From the NCBI GenBank assembly GCA_027886175.1, contig JAJNNQ010000137.1:38674001-38738000 (forward strand): a stretch of 64,000 bases of DNA. The letters run 5' to 3'. How positions within the stretch are numbered: position 1 is the first letter of the stretch; each line of letters begins with the position of its first letter. Of this stretch, positions 12,344 to 25,335 are shown one piece after another. The stretch is from Phylloscopus collybita. Taxonomy: Eukaryota > Chordata > Aves > Passeriformes > Phylloscopidae. A program made the position numbers and the translations under genes. Below the pieces are notes generated by a model, which searched no databases, was not told the DNA's origin, and saw only the letters and a program-made list of their open reading frames with translations.

Positions 12344-15300
12344 TTCACTGAGGGGTAAGGTGGAGAGAAGAAAATAAATACTTAATTCAAGTAGTCCTCA
12401 GCTCAACTAATGTAAGATGATTTCAGCTACCTACTTTATTGTGCTTTCCCCAGTCCAGGTCTGCGTTTCATTCATAGCTGAACTTTACTATTTCCCTTAA
12501 AGTATTTCACAGCAAAACAAGGGGGTTTTGGTATCCAGCCACTGCTCTCTTTCCCTGTTCTGTCCTGTTATGCTTGTTTACAGTGCTGGTCCTGTGCCAA
12601 ATACTGTCCAGTCTTCAGTCTTTCAGATACTTCCCACTCGCTTCAGCTGTTTTTTGGGGTTTTTTAACAGTATCAGTCTGCTTGCCACATTTCTTCAAAA
12701 TCTACCTTTTAAGACTTCTCTTTGCTTTTCTTAACCTGTTCAGATCTCTTCCAATGGTTTACAATTCATATTTGGAAAGCTAAAAATGAAGTTAGATGTA
12801 TTTTTCAACAAGATAAAGGTATTCTCTTTAATGGGCATGGAAGATGGCAGCTGAAACACCAAAAATCATATTGGTCTCTTTCTGTTGATATATCTCATTG
12901 CAAACTCCCATTTTTGAGAGAGCACTGGACAAATTACAAGACAAGTAGATCTGGATTTTTTGTCAAGCAAGAATTGCTTTGCAGTTAGGGTAATTTAATC
13001 TTTCGGCTTCTTTTTTTACTTATTCTTACAAGTGTAACAAGATGCAGAATAAAAGTACTTCAGGACAGTTTCTTACTGTGTGCTCAAAGGAACTATTTAG
13101 GTGCAAAGAATGGCAACTGTCAGCTCTGTTAGATGCCCCTTTTAGTTTAAGGAGAAGGTGGAGAAAAAGAAGAGAAAGCATATCAGGGATGAACAAATGA
13201 AACCAGGGCCAGAAAAGGAGATATTTGATTTCTTTGTTATTTTCTTCTTTCTCCTACTCTTAATGTTTTCTAATCTCCTGAATTTTCTTTTATATGAACA
13301 GAGAGCTTTTGGAAAGAAAGTAGTTGACAGAGACATTGAATTTCTTGATGTACCTGAATGAATCCATGATGTTCCTGTTTTTAGCTGTCAGGTTGTTCTG
13401 TTCATAAAGCAGCATTTCATACTGCATCCTGAAATCTCTATGTATCATAAAATTTGCTGAAGACTGACGCTGCTCTGGATTGTTTTACTGTATTTTAGGA
13501 GAATCAATTTTGCTTAAGAGCCCTTGCTTCAATTATTCCTGAGACAGGACTGTAACCTTATAGGCAAAATGCTGATTGTTGTTAAAAGGAAAATATATTG
13601 ACAGTCGGGTTTGCCTGAGTATGCTGAGCTTGCATATTTTATGTCATTGCAAAGCATAGATTAGGAAATTGTCTGCATACTTCATAAGTGATAGTAGAAA
13701 CTGATTAAAGCCATTGATTCTACCCTGTGCTATGAAGTATTTGTGGTCATGACAATAATGCCAAAAAGCACCTGTCAGCTTCAGAAAGAGCATCTGCTGA
13801 TTTTTTGACAGGCAATTTCAAGTTCTTTTTTTACAGAAACTCATATTAAGGATTTCCCTGAATGAGGTGATCTTTAACGGATACTTCTTTTTTGCCAGAT
13901 GCTGAAATGAAGTTTTAGATACATCATGTGGTGTTTTCTTGATTTGTTTAAAATCCATGCTGAGAGATGCTGTAACAATTGTTCTGTGTAACAGTGTCTA
14001 TTCTGCTGTCTCTTCCTATCCGTGAATGCAGTTATGCTCTCATCTGGCTGTTTATCAAAGCTGCATTTACATTCCCCTTCCTTCCCACAGTGTATTCCCT
14101 TACATCTGCTTTATTTAAAAAGTAACAATATTGAAATGTGTTCAGTGGCACCTGCTAGATTCTGCATTGGAGTATTCAGCAGAGAACTTCAGTGTGTCAT
14201 GGTTGAGTAACTTTCCTCTTTTGGGAAAAGTGACTGCAGAGTGGCTGGAGTGACTGTGGAATTGAGGGTGGAACTGCCGGAACTGGAAAAAGGGACTGAA
14301 GGTCTCATAACCTAACTGCATAACCAATTCCCTGAATTAGTCTAAAGCAAGTTTGCCTTCTCTATGCCCCTTCACAAAAGTCTAACACAGCCTATTTTAA
14401 GACTGTATTCAGTATTAAGTGGCCAGGCTTCCTTTGTCAGAAAAACAGATGAGGCACATTTTGGATAATGATGTTTTGTGTTGAGGTAGAGTATGTCCCT
14501 GCCTCAAGATGATTCAGACATTTGTTATGTTTTCTAACTTTCTGCTTCTGCTTCTTCTGGGCCATGGGTAGTACAGATTGCTTTTGTTTCACAGACTTAG
14601 CTAATGTGTTTGCAAATTGCAATGAAAGAATCTCAGAAAATTACGCTATACATCAGTTGAGACAGAACAAATGGGTTTTTTTTCCTTCAGACTGCTCCAA
14701 TGTGCTGGTTGAGTGCAAATCAGTAGTTTTTATGAAGTGGCTAAAGTTTGGCCTGAATAAGCTGAATTTCAGAGAATCTAATAATCAAAAATTAAACAGG
14801 TTTCCTCAAGATGGATGGGAAGATTAAATTAAAGGGTGGTTTATGTTAACATTTGGCTCTACAAAGAGGGAGAAATACTGCTATCTGGAATATGTAGCTT
14901 CATTAGCAAAAGTAGCCCAATTAAAATATTTGCCCAAATGGTTTTTTTTAAGGATTTCAAATAGACCTTTTTTTTTTGAAATTTCCTTGATTCAGAGATG
15001 CTAACATTAAATGTGACACGAGATGGTAATTACAAGGTAATTATTTGATTTTCACTAAATAGACATTTCCATTAGATTCCTTCTGGCACTTCTGGCAATG
15101 TCTAGCTGAGGAAGTTGATTTTATAGGCAAATACAATATCATGATGTCTTTTCTTTACTCAAATATGTAAGGAACAATAATGATAACTATCTCTTTTAAT
15201 GTTCCTAGCCATCTACACATCAACACTGCACTGTCTGATGTGCTACTTTTTGATGAGGCTGTCATATTTACTGAATGTGGACTTGATGTTTCCTTTTTTT

Positions 15301-17813
15301 TACTGTTATGTAGACTTGAAAAACCACCACTTGTCTTTTATCCTGCCTTTTAAATAATATCTTTGCATTTAATCTGCAAGGATCGACAGTTAAGCTCTTC
15401 TGTTGCAGCCCAGAGTGACACCTGCGATTAAAAGGTCTGCCTCAATTCCCCAGTCTCTAGGTTTCTGCTTGTAGTTTCAAGATGAAAAAAGTCATGGTAC
15501 TTCATCTTTAGTATTGCAAAATCAGATGCCTTTGTCAGGCCTGTGCACATCATGTGTAAAGAAATGCCTTAAGATATGGAAATTGTGTCTCTAGATGATG
15601 TTATATAATAATGAATTTAGACCCAAATACCAGCAGCTATAGGCTAGTTAAAACTTTCTCTGTGCTTCTGTAAGTGTGGAGATGAACTTCACTGTAGATA
15701 CCAGCCCAACCCTATTAGCTGACCAGGGAAGGAAGCCAAGGTGGCCAAGCAGGATGTTACTATGTGCCACTAACTGTGGACAGTAGCATGGCTTTGACAC
15801 ACTACTCTGAGACACCTGTGCTTGGGTAAGAGTTCTGATGACCAAATTCTCTCCCTTGCACAGCCAGCCAGGCTGACAGCCATTTATCTCAGGGATATGA
15901 GACATTCCTACTAAACTGTGCAGTTGCTGCTGAGTTGACTTTGCAGCTTTTGAGAATCAAGGTAGCACTTGCAGCTGTGGCCACTTATATGCCCACCTCC
16001 TACTTTCCACAGGCTGTTGTTACATGTCACTCCGTGGTCACTCTTGTCATTTAGGTTACATGTTTCTTCAGCAAGTTTTAACCTGACAAGAAACTCCAGT
16101 TTGCATGGCTCTTGGCATTCACCTGTTTTATACCCCTGCAGTGCATCTGTCTGCTGTTCTTTGGTTTGGTTTAGTTTATTTGTTGGCCTCTGTGTCTAGG
16201 CAAAAGTTAAAATGCTGAAGAATCAGAAAGATCTACTGATTGGTTTGCCTATTACTTGTGTGTGAGGACCAGTAATACTGATCAGTGCATCCCTTAGTGG
16301 TGCTATGTACAGCTCCTTCCAGGAGACAACCCTATATACCACAATGACAAAGTGAGAAAGTTATGGTCTGGACAGTAGTAAATAAGAAAGACACAATTTT
16401 TAACGATTGCACAAGTTTGGGGTTTTTCTTACTGACTGTAAGGAGATCTAATATTCTTACATACTGAGGAAGACAGAGAACGTGGTATAAGATGAATTTG
16501 TTTTTTTCTGACAGACTTTGTGGTATTTATAAAACAGTCTCATAACAGTAATCCATTTCTGTCATAAATGTTTCAAAGACAGAAATACCACAGTTATTTT
16601 TTTAACATAAATAATTAGAGGGCTGAAAACTTTTTTTTTTAACCAATTGCTCATGATTTTGTCATCCTAATCATCTATCCATAAGGTTGTAAAGTATTTT
16701 CACCAGTGTTGGTACAACTGTTTGCTGCTCTTCACAGTGTTACTGTGAAGTTATTTTAATGCTAAACATAGTAGAGTGATTAGAAACATTTTTTGGTAAT
16801 GATATATTATGTGTTGTAACTGAAAAGAAGCATTTAAAATCTTCACTTATGCTTACCTTATTTAATGATCCTGTAATTAATATAGTCTAGTATCAGTGCA
16901 AGGGCTCAGTGCTGTCCATTTTCATTATTAATTTTGAGTGTTTCGTTCTTTGTCCTGTTGACCACAGAAAGGTACAAAATATCTTCTCTGTAAAAAACAA
17001 AACAAAACACCCCCCAAAAATCTTCATTTAAGTTGGTGTCTTCTCATTCTCTCAGTAGTTTGAAGTGAAGTTCAGTGAAAAGAAGCCAACTGTGATCATT
17101 AGAGCAGTGAAACTGCGCATGAAGGTTAGAAAGAGTAGTCTTGGGATATGAAGCACCCAGACAGTTATAAAAAGGTGGAAGAGAGCAGAGAGCAGTTGCT
17201 GTGGAGCAAAAGGGCTTGTTGCATGGTGGGTGCAGAACAAGCAATATTAAAACTAACGAGAGAAATCAAGGGTACCAGCTTTAGAAAGTGATGTGCCTGT
17301 CTTTATAGGATTTGTTTTGCTGCTTACCAGAAACCTGAGCAGCATGTAGTCTTGGATTACTACAGGAGGGGGTAGGCAGTAACTTGATTTTGTCTGTATT
17401 TAGACTTGGTAGACTTTCAATATTTTTTTTAATAATTTCCATTAGGAGAAAACAGTGGCGTTAATAATACTTTCTGTATGGTACAGAAATGTGGGCTGAC
17501 ATTATACCAGTGGTGAATTATCTTCTCTACAGATTCTGTGTACATATCCAGCTGAACCACAGAATAAGCCTGCTTAGAATTTTGTCTTTATCTAAGAAGT
17601 TACCTTTGAAAGGATGCATTTAAATGTCCAAAAAATACTGATGTTGTTGCCACTGTAGGTTCTCTAGGGTAATATAGAAAGGGTATTGAAACAGCTCACC
17701 CATAGATTATGTCACTTAATTTGCTGAGGTGTTGACACTGACTATCAGATTTTATGGGTGAATTGCTTAGCCGTATTAGTACATTTTCGTAAAGCAGAAT
17801 TGATAGATAGACG

Positions 17814-17833
17814 AATAAATAAATAAATAAATA
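17814..17833. repeat. (AAAT)n microsatellite
   Basis: About five copies of AAAT, flanked on both sides by GATA-like words. Confidence 0.9.
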
Positions 17834-20800
17834 GATACAACCTCTCACACCAGAACAAAAAGATCAGCTTTGTTATGTAACACATAATCACTTCCTGCAG
17901 TGGATGTTGCAGCAGGTTCTTTCATCCTGTGATAAAAGCAATTAGATTTTGAATCTTCAAACACTGGAATGCAGCTGAGTGTGTATCTACTAACGTAAAG
18001 ATATGTTATCTTTCTAGGAAGGATTTAGGAGACTGATTAAAAACCTCCATTGTGCTTCTAAATAAGTCTTAGTTTATAGCTGTAACAAGCAACCTAAATA
18101 TGACATCTGAAACCAATTATGCTGGGAACTATTTTCTTACCATTTCATATGATCCAAGGTGCCTAGTCTAACTAAACAGTGTTATGGAGCAACTTATGGA
18201 GAACTGTGTTTCTTTTTTTCTAAAATGTCTCAGAAAATAATTGTAGCTCTGTATCTTATTGTCTAGAAAAGGCATGAAAATACTTAGAATTAAATTTGAT
18301 CAAATGCGGTGTTACGAGTGCTGGTTGTTTCAGCTGAAAACTGAAACTTGAAAACTTTCACTTAGGAAAATGAAGTTTCACTCTGAGGTATGAAGTTTTT
18401 ATGGCTTTTTATTGTTAATAAACATTAGTGTCCTCACGTGTTCATATTTGCAATTGGAAAAATACAAGTTTCATGTAAAGTTTGAAAATTCTGCTCTTGT
18501 CTGAGCAAAGGGCTGAGACATACCCAGCAATCACAAAGCAGAAATGGCAAGCTACACACTGGGAAGATTCCTTCCAGAGCAGCTCCATAGTTACTACATG
18601 GCAGATATAGCATAGTGGTTGAAGTGTCCCTACATAGTGAGAACACATCCAGCTTTGCTACTGTAATGGTCTTTCATATGCAGATCTTTCCTGGAAGTCT
18701 TTGCCACGTTTGGTATGCATCCTTATTGCTAGCACATGTTCCGTCTCTTTTATACAGCAGGACTACAGCAGCTTCACAGTGAAATAAGTGTTAGTAGAAG
18801 AAGAGACATGTATTGTCCTGGATAGCTCCTGGAGGGAGGACATGCCATTGTTGCCCCAAATTCTGATACTCCTTTGGCCACGTAAGATTCTTACAACATC
18901 TCAAGATGATTCAGATACCCATTTGTGACTGGATTGTTACTGACTGTATCTTCACCATTGATAAGTTTTCTTTCTTGAAAAGACCATCTTTTAGTTCCTG
19001 CTGATTCATATGATTGTTTATTGATCATGAAATTATGATGCTGACCTAGGTGTGGTTGATGGAAGTATCAGAGTAGATGACTCTTCTGACATCAAGCCAA
19101 GTGTAAGGATAAAGCAGAAGCTGGAAAAGGCTTTTGATGGGCAACAAGAGATCTGAATCCACCAGGACTGAGAACCAAAGAGGGTAACAAGGCATGTTCC
19201 AGGCAGTACTGTTAGCAGAAAGAATTGGAGAATCTGGAAGCATCATGCAACTGGGAGAGAGCAATGCGGGGGCATTTGAGGAGCAGCTGGCACTTACTGA
19301 GGTTAGGAGCTGCTCTTGCCTGTGTATGAGTTGTGTGTAACAGAAACACAGGATGTCTGGTGGAGGTGTGTGGTAATAACAAGAAAAAGCTAGTCAGGAG
19401 TTGAAACACCTGGTTCTGCTAAGAACTGACATTCTGAGGAAGTTACAGGGGAGGTTGTTTGAACTTTAGGTGGCAGGTAGCTCAGTACAAGTGAACAGAG
19501 GCTGAAAAAGCAGCTTCATTGCTAGTATTATGAAAGGGACTCCCAGAGACAAATTCCGCAATGAGCAGAGTCCTTTGCTGAGTAGAGAAAACTGTAGAAC
19601 TGAAAACTGTTCATCTTTAAAATGTATGGGTCACAGGGTGGGAGTGGCTCAGCCACAGACTGAATGGACAGAGAAAAGCAGGGTCTAAATACTGGTTTTG
19701 TCTCTAGTATCCACAGTGATGCCGCACTTGTATTCTGATAAACTGCATTCTGAAGTACTTAAACATTGTATGTTGAGACCTAAAAAGGTTTGCAATCTAG
19801 TTAATATCTGTAAACTTAAATGGCTGTTCAAATGACAGCTCTCCTAAACATGTCCTTTGTCTTTATGTACTGTGTTGAATAAATACTCATCTATATGAAT
19901 GAGGATGGGAGAATTTCCCTGCCCCACCAGGAAGTGTGTAGTACAATCAGTATCTTCTTTTCATTCTGTTGCTCTAAATTTCTCCATTGTCATAGGAAAT
20001 GATTCTATGCCTTGATTTTATCTTTTTCATTTTCTGTTTCAGTAATTATTTCCTTTCTATTAGCAAAGGTATCCCTCCATATTTACCCATCTCCACAAAT
20101 TTACCCCTGTCCTGGTTTTTCCTTATAGTTTTGGGTGGACATTGGATCAGGTAAAAAACTCTTACAGTCAGAAGTTTGCCATTTTTCTCCTATGTACAGT
20201 GACACCTAATGGCAATCACAGGGTTTTTTAAAGCTATAGTTTTCTTTTAAAACAAGCTGGACCGTCCAAAACTTGAGAACTGATGGGTCTATTTTTGTCT
20301 CACACTCACTGTGTTAATCACGTTCTGTGTAAAGTCTGAGAGGCTTTCCTGACATTATTTGTTCCCTTATCAGACTGTTCATGAAATTTGCAATAAATAT
20401 GCCTTTAAGTGCTTTTTCTTTTTTGGTTTGCTCATTTGCTAGAGAAGTTTTTATTCTTTGTTTTGATTTACAAAATATCAAAGTCTGCAGAACCTCCTTA
20501 CATTCATTGTTCTGCAACTCAGTTGTTTATGCACAGTCGCCTCTACCAGGAGATAAGCACCTCTTTATCAAATAATACGTATTTTTTTTTTTACTCTTCA
20601 GTACTGTTCTCCATCAATGCCTGTAGGCAAGGAGCAAGGATGGTGATGAGTAGAAAAAGTGTTGTCGTCAAATATATAGTAGCTTAGAGCAGTGCTGTTT
20701 TGGAAAGGGGGGAGGGGGGTTGTGTGTGGAGGTATATTTAAAATTAGTTCCTGTTTTGTTATATTATGGGCCTGAATTCAGTCAGTAATGACCTCAATAG

Positions 20801-21262
20801 TGCCTGTTTTAATGTAATCCTTGCTTGCTGACTGCTGTTCCAAGAATAAAAATTTAAGCCAAAAGATTTAATGAAATCCTTTGGGATTAGTGCTCACTGG
20901 TCTGGGGAAATTGCATATCAACCATTTCTCTGTATTCTAACCATACGGCTTGCTATTTGAATAGGAGGGTGTCCAAGAGAGACAACTCTGAGTTCATCAA
21001 TAATTTACATTTTTTTTAGTTACAAACCTGGTATTTGGGATTCTGTTGCCATAGCAATCCATCTGGGCCTGAACGGATAGTGTTTTAAGTGGTGGTTGTA
21101 TAGAGATTCACAGTGTGTGCTTTAAATCCCTTCTGAAGTAATCCTCAGATCTGTTCTGTGACTTATTTGAGGTTTCGACAAAATCAGTGTTACTCACAGT
21201 AAAAGTTGATGCTGTGCAAATTAAGCCCATAAAGTAGTGGAATATACATATGATTAAGAACT

Positions 21263-21294
21263 AAGTTCATAATGTAAGTAAAGTTCATAATGTA
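21263..21294 (+). repeat. 18-bp tandem duplication, 1.8 copies
   Basis: AAGTTCATAATGTA occurs at 21263-21276 and again at 21281-21294, separated by AGTA, so the period is 18 bp. The two copies are identical. Confidence 0.85.
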
Positions 21295-23183
21295 TGACAA
21301 TTTCTGTTTCAATATTTGAATCTATTAATAAATTCCCACAACTGCATTTTTTTTCAAAATGCATTTAATTTGTTGCACATTATGCAACTGGAAATTATCC
21401 AGAGTCTGTACTGGTTATTAGCTAATTTAAACTTCATAATCGAATGCTAGCCTCATTTTTCCAGATGTCAGTTCTGTGTTTTACAGGGTGTCAGTCTACT
21501 CATAATGGACTCCTCCACTTTCAATTAATCTGATTTTCTCTCATAAATAATTCTAAAGCAGAGAATAAAATTTGAAATACTGATTTTCACTTCCAAGACT
21601 TCTGGGCTTGTGTTTTGAAGACATGCTGCTAAATTCAGTAGGCTAAACACCAGTGGCTTTTTGTTTGAGGTTTAGTTTATATTTTTTCATTTTGCCATGC
21701 AAAATTTCAAAATGGTTTATTCCAGGCCTCCCAGATATGCCACCTAAGTGGATGTGCTTAGGTCTGAAAGACAATCAATAAGGTGAGCAAACCTGCACTA
21801 AGTTTCAGCTCTGTCAAAACCGAAACCCTGTTGAAACTGATTTCTAGAGCTTTTATTCCTTCATGACAAAAATGTTGTCCAGTTGTGCTCTGGAACTGTC
21901 ACTGAGCCATAATGATGATATATTAGCAGCTCTTTATTACTTCAGAGTACAGAGTTTCGGTTTGCAAAATTATTCCTCAGTGATTAAAAGAAGAGAGAGA
22001 AGAATAATACTCAAATAACAGCCATATGCTCTACTAATGAGTGTTTAGCCCATAATCCTAAACAGATAAAAATATTTTCTTCATGGCGTTTGTAAAAGAT
22101 CACATAGTTGTTCCTGGCTTTAAAAATAGTAATGGAAAAAGAAACTGCAGATGGCCTAAGATATCTTGAGAAATATTTTAATTACCATGCAACTTCCCTT
22201 TCATCTTTTGTAGCACAGTTCACAATGAAAAGTGAAGCATCTAATAAAAGGGATTTATTTTTGCCATGATTCTGAGATGCTAAAAATGTTCTTTGTCACC
22301 TGTAATAAATGTAAATCCACTCTATTTGTAATGAGTTAAACACAGTTTCCTGAGAAAAATTGCAAGAAATCCCTTCCTTGCAGTGGAGTAGGGTTTCATT
22401 TCATGAGCATATATGCATATATAATCCTAAATTCAGTGTTATTGACTGAACTGGTTTTATTTTGGAGCTCCAGTCCTGCCTCAGTTTAATGGGACTATTT
22501 CCATAATTGGTTATTGTAAAGGTGACTGGGATCAGAGTTTAAAATTAATGAAAAAAGGCTTTTTTTTTGCTTACTTTTGTATATCTGTATGCTAACTGAA
22601 TTAAAAGTTGCAGATCATTTAAATGAGTACTTACCCTGAAATTAAATGTCTTAAAGTATCTTCTGTAGATAACATTTGTTAAATATAGATTACACTTCAA
22701 AGGGAATTACAAGATATATTCACATGTATCAAAATGTGTTTCTGTTGATATTTCCATTGGTTTCATTAGGAAATGTCTTCCCTTGCAAATATTACTGAAA
22801 TGAAAACGGAGCCTTGGAAGATACTAGTGCTATGACAGATGCTATTTGTAGCTCTGAAAATATAGTTGTCACTGCAGGGGATTTCCTGCTCTGAAGACCC
22901 ACAGGAGTCCATAACCAAGGGTGAATGAATTAATCTTCCAGCACATCTAATAAAAGTAGCCTGTTTTTAATAGTAAGTGATGGGGACACAGTTGAATTTA
23001 TTTTGTAATGTTTTAATCTTCTTCTAGAAATGCAAATCTTTCCAATTTATTTATCTCCTTATGTTTTAGCTCTGAAAATCCTTGAAAAGAGTGATGGTGT
23101 TTAGTTTCCTGGATAAGTGTAGAAATTTATTGTTTTTTACTTATTTATTCTAGATGTGCATTACATTTTTCATATCCTTTGGA

Positions 23184-23246
23184 AACTCAGACTGTGAGCT
23201 TCAAAGGTGCAGGCAAAGCTGTCTCTGTTTGCACTTAATGCAGCAC
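23184..23246 (+). mobile_element. Possible L2/MIR 3'-tail relic
   Basis: The words CAGACTGTGAGCTTC, GTGCAGGCAAAGCTGTCTC and TGTTTGCAC match in order the conserved tail shared by L2 LINEs and MIR-type SINEs of amniotes ('agactgtgagctcc...gggcagggactgtctctgtttgtac'). The fragment is short and diverged. It lies about 120 bp upstream of the candidate exon and is not part of it. Confidence 0.45.
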
Positions 23247-23367
23247 TACCCTTATTCATAGTTTCATTTAAATTTGCTTCTCTAGTGCATGACCTGTAAT
23301 TTTTTTTTCAGTTATTTGCAGTTAATATTATAGTAAACATTTGTCTTTCCATTTTCTGTCCTTGCAG

Positions 23368-23585
23368 CAGAAGGAAGTAGTGAACCTGCTGAAAGGCTCA
23401 GTAATAATGTGACACAGCTTGATACAGACAGCTTAGAGAAATGGGGGAAGATTGAGACAGTGTACCACAGAGCAGGTGTGACTCTGGGTGTTAATTTCTC
23501 TAAGGCACTTGCAGCTACCTCTGCTCAAATGCAAGATATACACAGGGCTCTGAACCAAAACCCTGGCTCTGAACCCCAGGAGAAG
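23368..23585 (+). CDS. Candidate internal coding exon, unrecognised protein
   Basis: A pyrimidine-rich tract ends in the double acceptor GCAGCAG (23364-23370), so splicing could start at 23368 or 23371. From there one frame stays open for 72 codons to a donor reading AAG|GTGAAG at 23585/23586. The peptide begins EGSSEPAERLSN and includes SLEKWGKIETVYHRAG, then VNFSKALAATSAQMQDIHRAL, and closes with PGSEPQEK. It is polar and looks largely helical, with no signal peptide or membrane segment. The acceptor phase is 1 and the donor phase 0. Without splicing, the same frame runs about 13 more codons to a stop at 23622-23624. The preferred exon downstream at 25274 continues the frame. I do not recognise the family, and no upstream exon with a matching phase-1 donor was found. 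It could be the end of a small gene, a lineage-restricted gene, or chance. Confidence 0.45.
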
Positions 23586-25273
23586 GTGAAGATTGGAGGT
23601 TCTTTTATTTTACCTTCTTTCTGAGTGTTTCTGAATTTCAAATCCCTCCATTTGGGAGGACTTGACTTGACAGCAAGAGGCAAACTTTTGGTTGAACCCA
23701 TTCAAGAGATATTTGAGTACAGTAGTTCAGATTAGGTCTTTCATGGTCTGTTCCAGAACATTTTGTACAGCTAATACAGAGCATCAAGTAGGGTAAGGCT
23801 TGCTAAGGCTATTGACATGAGCTGATATTTGATATGAGTTACAAACTGTGGGAATGAAATTAGCTGCATTAAACACCAGCATCTGAAGTATTCTAAACCC
23901 TTTAGGATAATATTTCCAGTTGTTGTCCAGCTAACCTTGCATCATTTTAAGTGTTCAGCTCCTCACTGATGTCTAGGACATAACAAAATGATCTGTGAGA
24001 TAGAAGAGCTGATACCTACGGTTCAAAAAAAAGTTAATAACTTAATAACATCATATTAGATGCCTTTGACTAATGTATTATATAGCCCTCTGCTCCAAAC
24101 AGTTCTTAATTGTTGCTTAACAGGTTTCTTCAGTAGACTCGTATGCAAATGAGTGGTATGTCATAACTATTGACAGAACAATACAGAAAGAAATAATAAT
24201 TTCTTACGGAAATAGAAGGGAAAATTAGATTTTATAATTATTTATAATTTGAGTCCTGTATTATTTGAGTAATGAAAGATGATTTGCTGATTAGAGTGAG
24301 ATGGTGGATGGACTCACAATTTGCCATTTTTAAAGACCAGTGTAAATGTTGATGTGCTGTAGTGTGACAGTTTAAGATAACAAAATTTTTCATTTTATAG
24401 TTGGTGTAAAATTAAAAATATATTTGTCTGTCCTGGTAACTATGTATTTGGCTGCATTTTTTAACTGCATTCAAATTGGTCATCTTCACAGTTAATGCCT
24501 TTGCAGCTTGATTGTGCTTGCTCTTTCACACCCATGTTGCCCAGCCGGCCCAATTTTCTCCCTTCTCTCAAGCAGCCTTTATTAATCAATTAATGAAGGC
24601 TGTTAATAGTAAAATCTGCAAAGGCAGTATCCTGTGTTCCTTCAAATCCTGCCTTAAAGCTCACCTCTGTTGTGGTGCCTGTGAACTGGCCAAGGCTAAA
24701 GCAGCTGGTGTGCTGTGTTCATTTGTTACGATATGAATTTCCCATATGAAACACACACCCCTCTGTGGCGTGTTCCACTCTCCTCCAAAAGTGGTGAGGG
24801 AGGCTGTGGCTTTCATTGGAGGCATGTGTTCTGTCTTCCTTGACTCTTCAGTCTAATGGGGTAATTCAGCCAAGATCTAATACACCATGAGAATTTGATT
24901 TTGACGAGAGAATTGCCAGTCTCAGAAATGGCAATCTGGCCTGTCACCTTCCTGGAACTGGGGAGACCTGCAGGTGCCCAGATGAAATTAGGATGTCCAG
25001 CATTTATTCTGATGTTTCAAAAGAGATTTGTTCCCTGAACCTCTTGATTCCTCATCTCTGCTGCTATTGTAGTATCTTAAGTATGGAAACTGGTTTTTAA
25101 GGAAAAGGAGTGATGTGAATTTTCTCTTCTGGGTGCTTTCACAAAAGGCCAGGGTTGTAAATATTGGAGTAAGCAAAAACTAAAGCTGAAAATGGCAAAC
25201 TTCTATAGCACAAATGAGACTAGTTAATTAATTTTAAATAGATGATAAATGCATGTGTTTGTTTTTCTTACAG
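23586..25273 (+). other. Putative intron between the two candidate exons
   Basis: This interval starts GTGAAG and ends in TTTTTCTTACAG, so it has legal intron borders. It contains no recognisable repeat. Open frames of up to 74 codons inside it (for example 24512-24736) lack any motif. Confidence 0.35.
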
Positions 25274-25312
25274 AAGTGTGGAGTCCTGAATAAACAAAGA
25301 GAAGAGAGTTAA
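25274..25312 (+). CDS. Candidate terminal coding segment, KCGVLNKQREES-stop
   Basis: A good acceptor (polypyrimidine then TTACAG) precedes 25274. Joined in phase 0 to the exon ending at 23585, it adds the residues KCGVLNKQREES and then TAA at 25310-25312. The exon may extend to 25335, where a strong donor (GTAAGTG) begins. That would place a splice site 23 bases after the stop, compatible with an intron in the 3' untranslated region. No polyadenylation signal is visible immediately downstream. Support is only the frame continuity and the splice-site words, so this is weaker than the upstream exon. Confidence 0.3.
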   Translation, partial: KCGVLNKQREES

Positions 25313-25335
25313 GCACACATTCTCCATTGTGAACA

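Larger units (their letters stand above)
12344..23183. other. Unique non-coding DNA, no gene seen
   Basis: About 10.8 kb with no convincing exon, RNA gene or identifiable transposon. It contains a (AAAT)n microsatellite at 17814-17833 and a short 18-bp tandem duplication at 21263-21294. Around 19040-19420 the sequence is somewhat richer in G+C, with short open frames on both strands, but no splice sites or motifs define a gene there. Confidence 0.5.

Noticed and set aside
12169..12351. 60-codon plus-strand frame
   Set aside because: It overlaps the MIR-like relic, so any similarity would reflect the repeat.
19040..19420. GC-richer patch with short open frames on both strands, including an acidic 40-codon plus frame without a start codon
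   Set aside because: The frames are short, lack starts or consistent splice sites, and give no recognisable protein.
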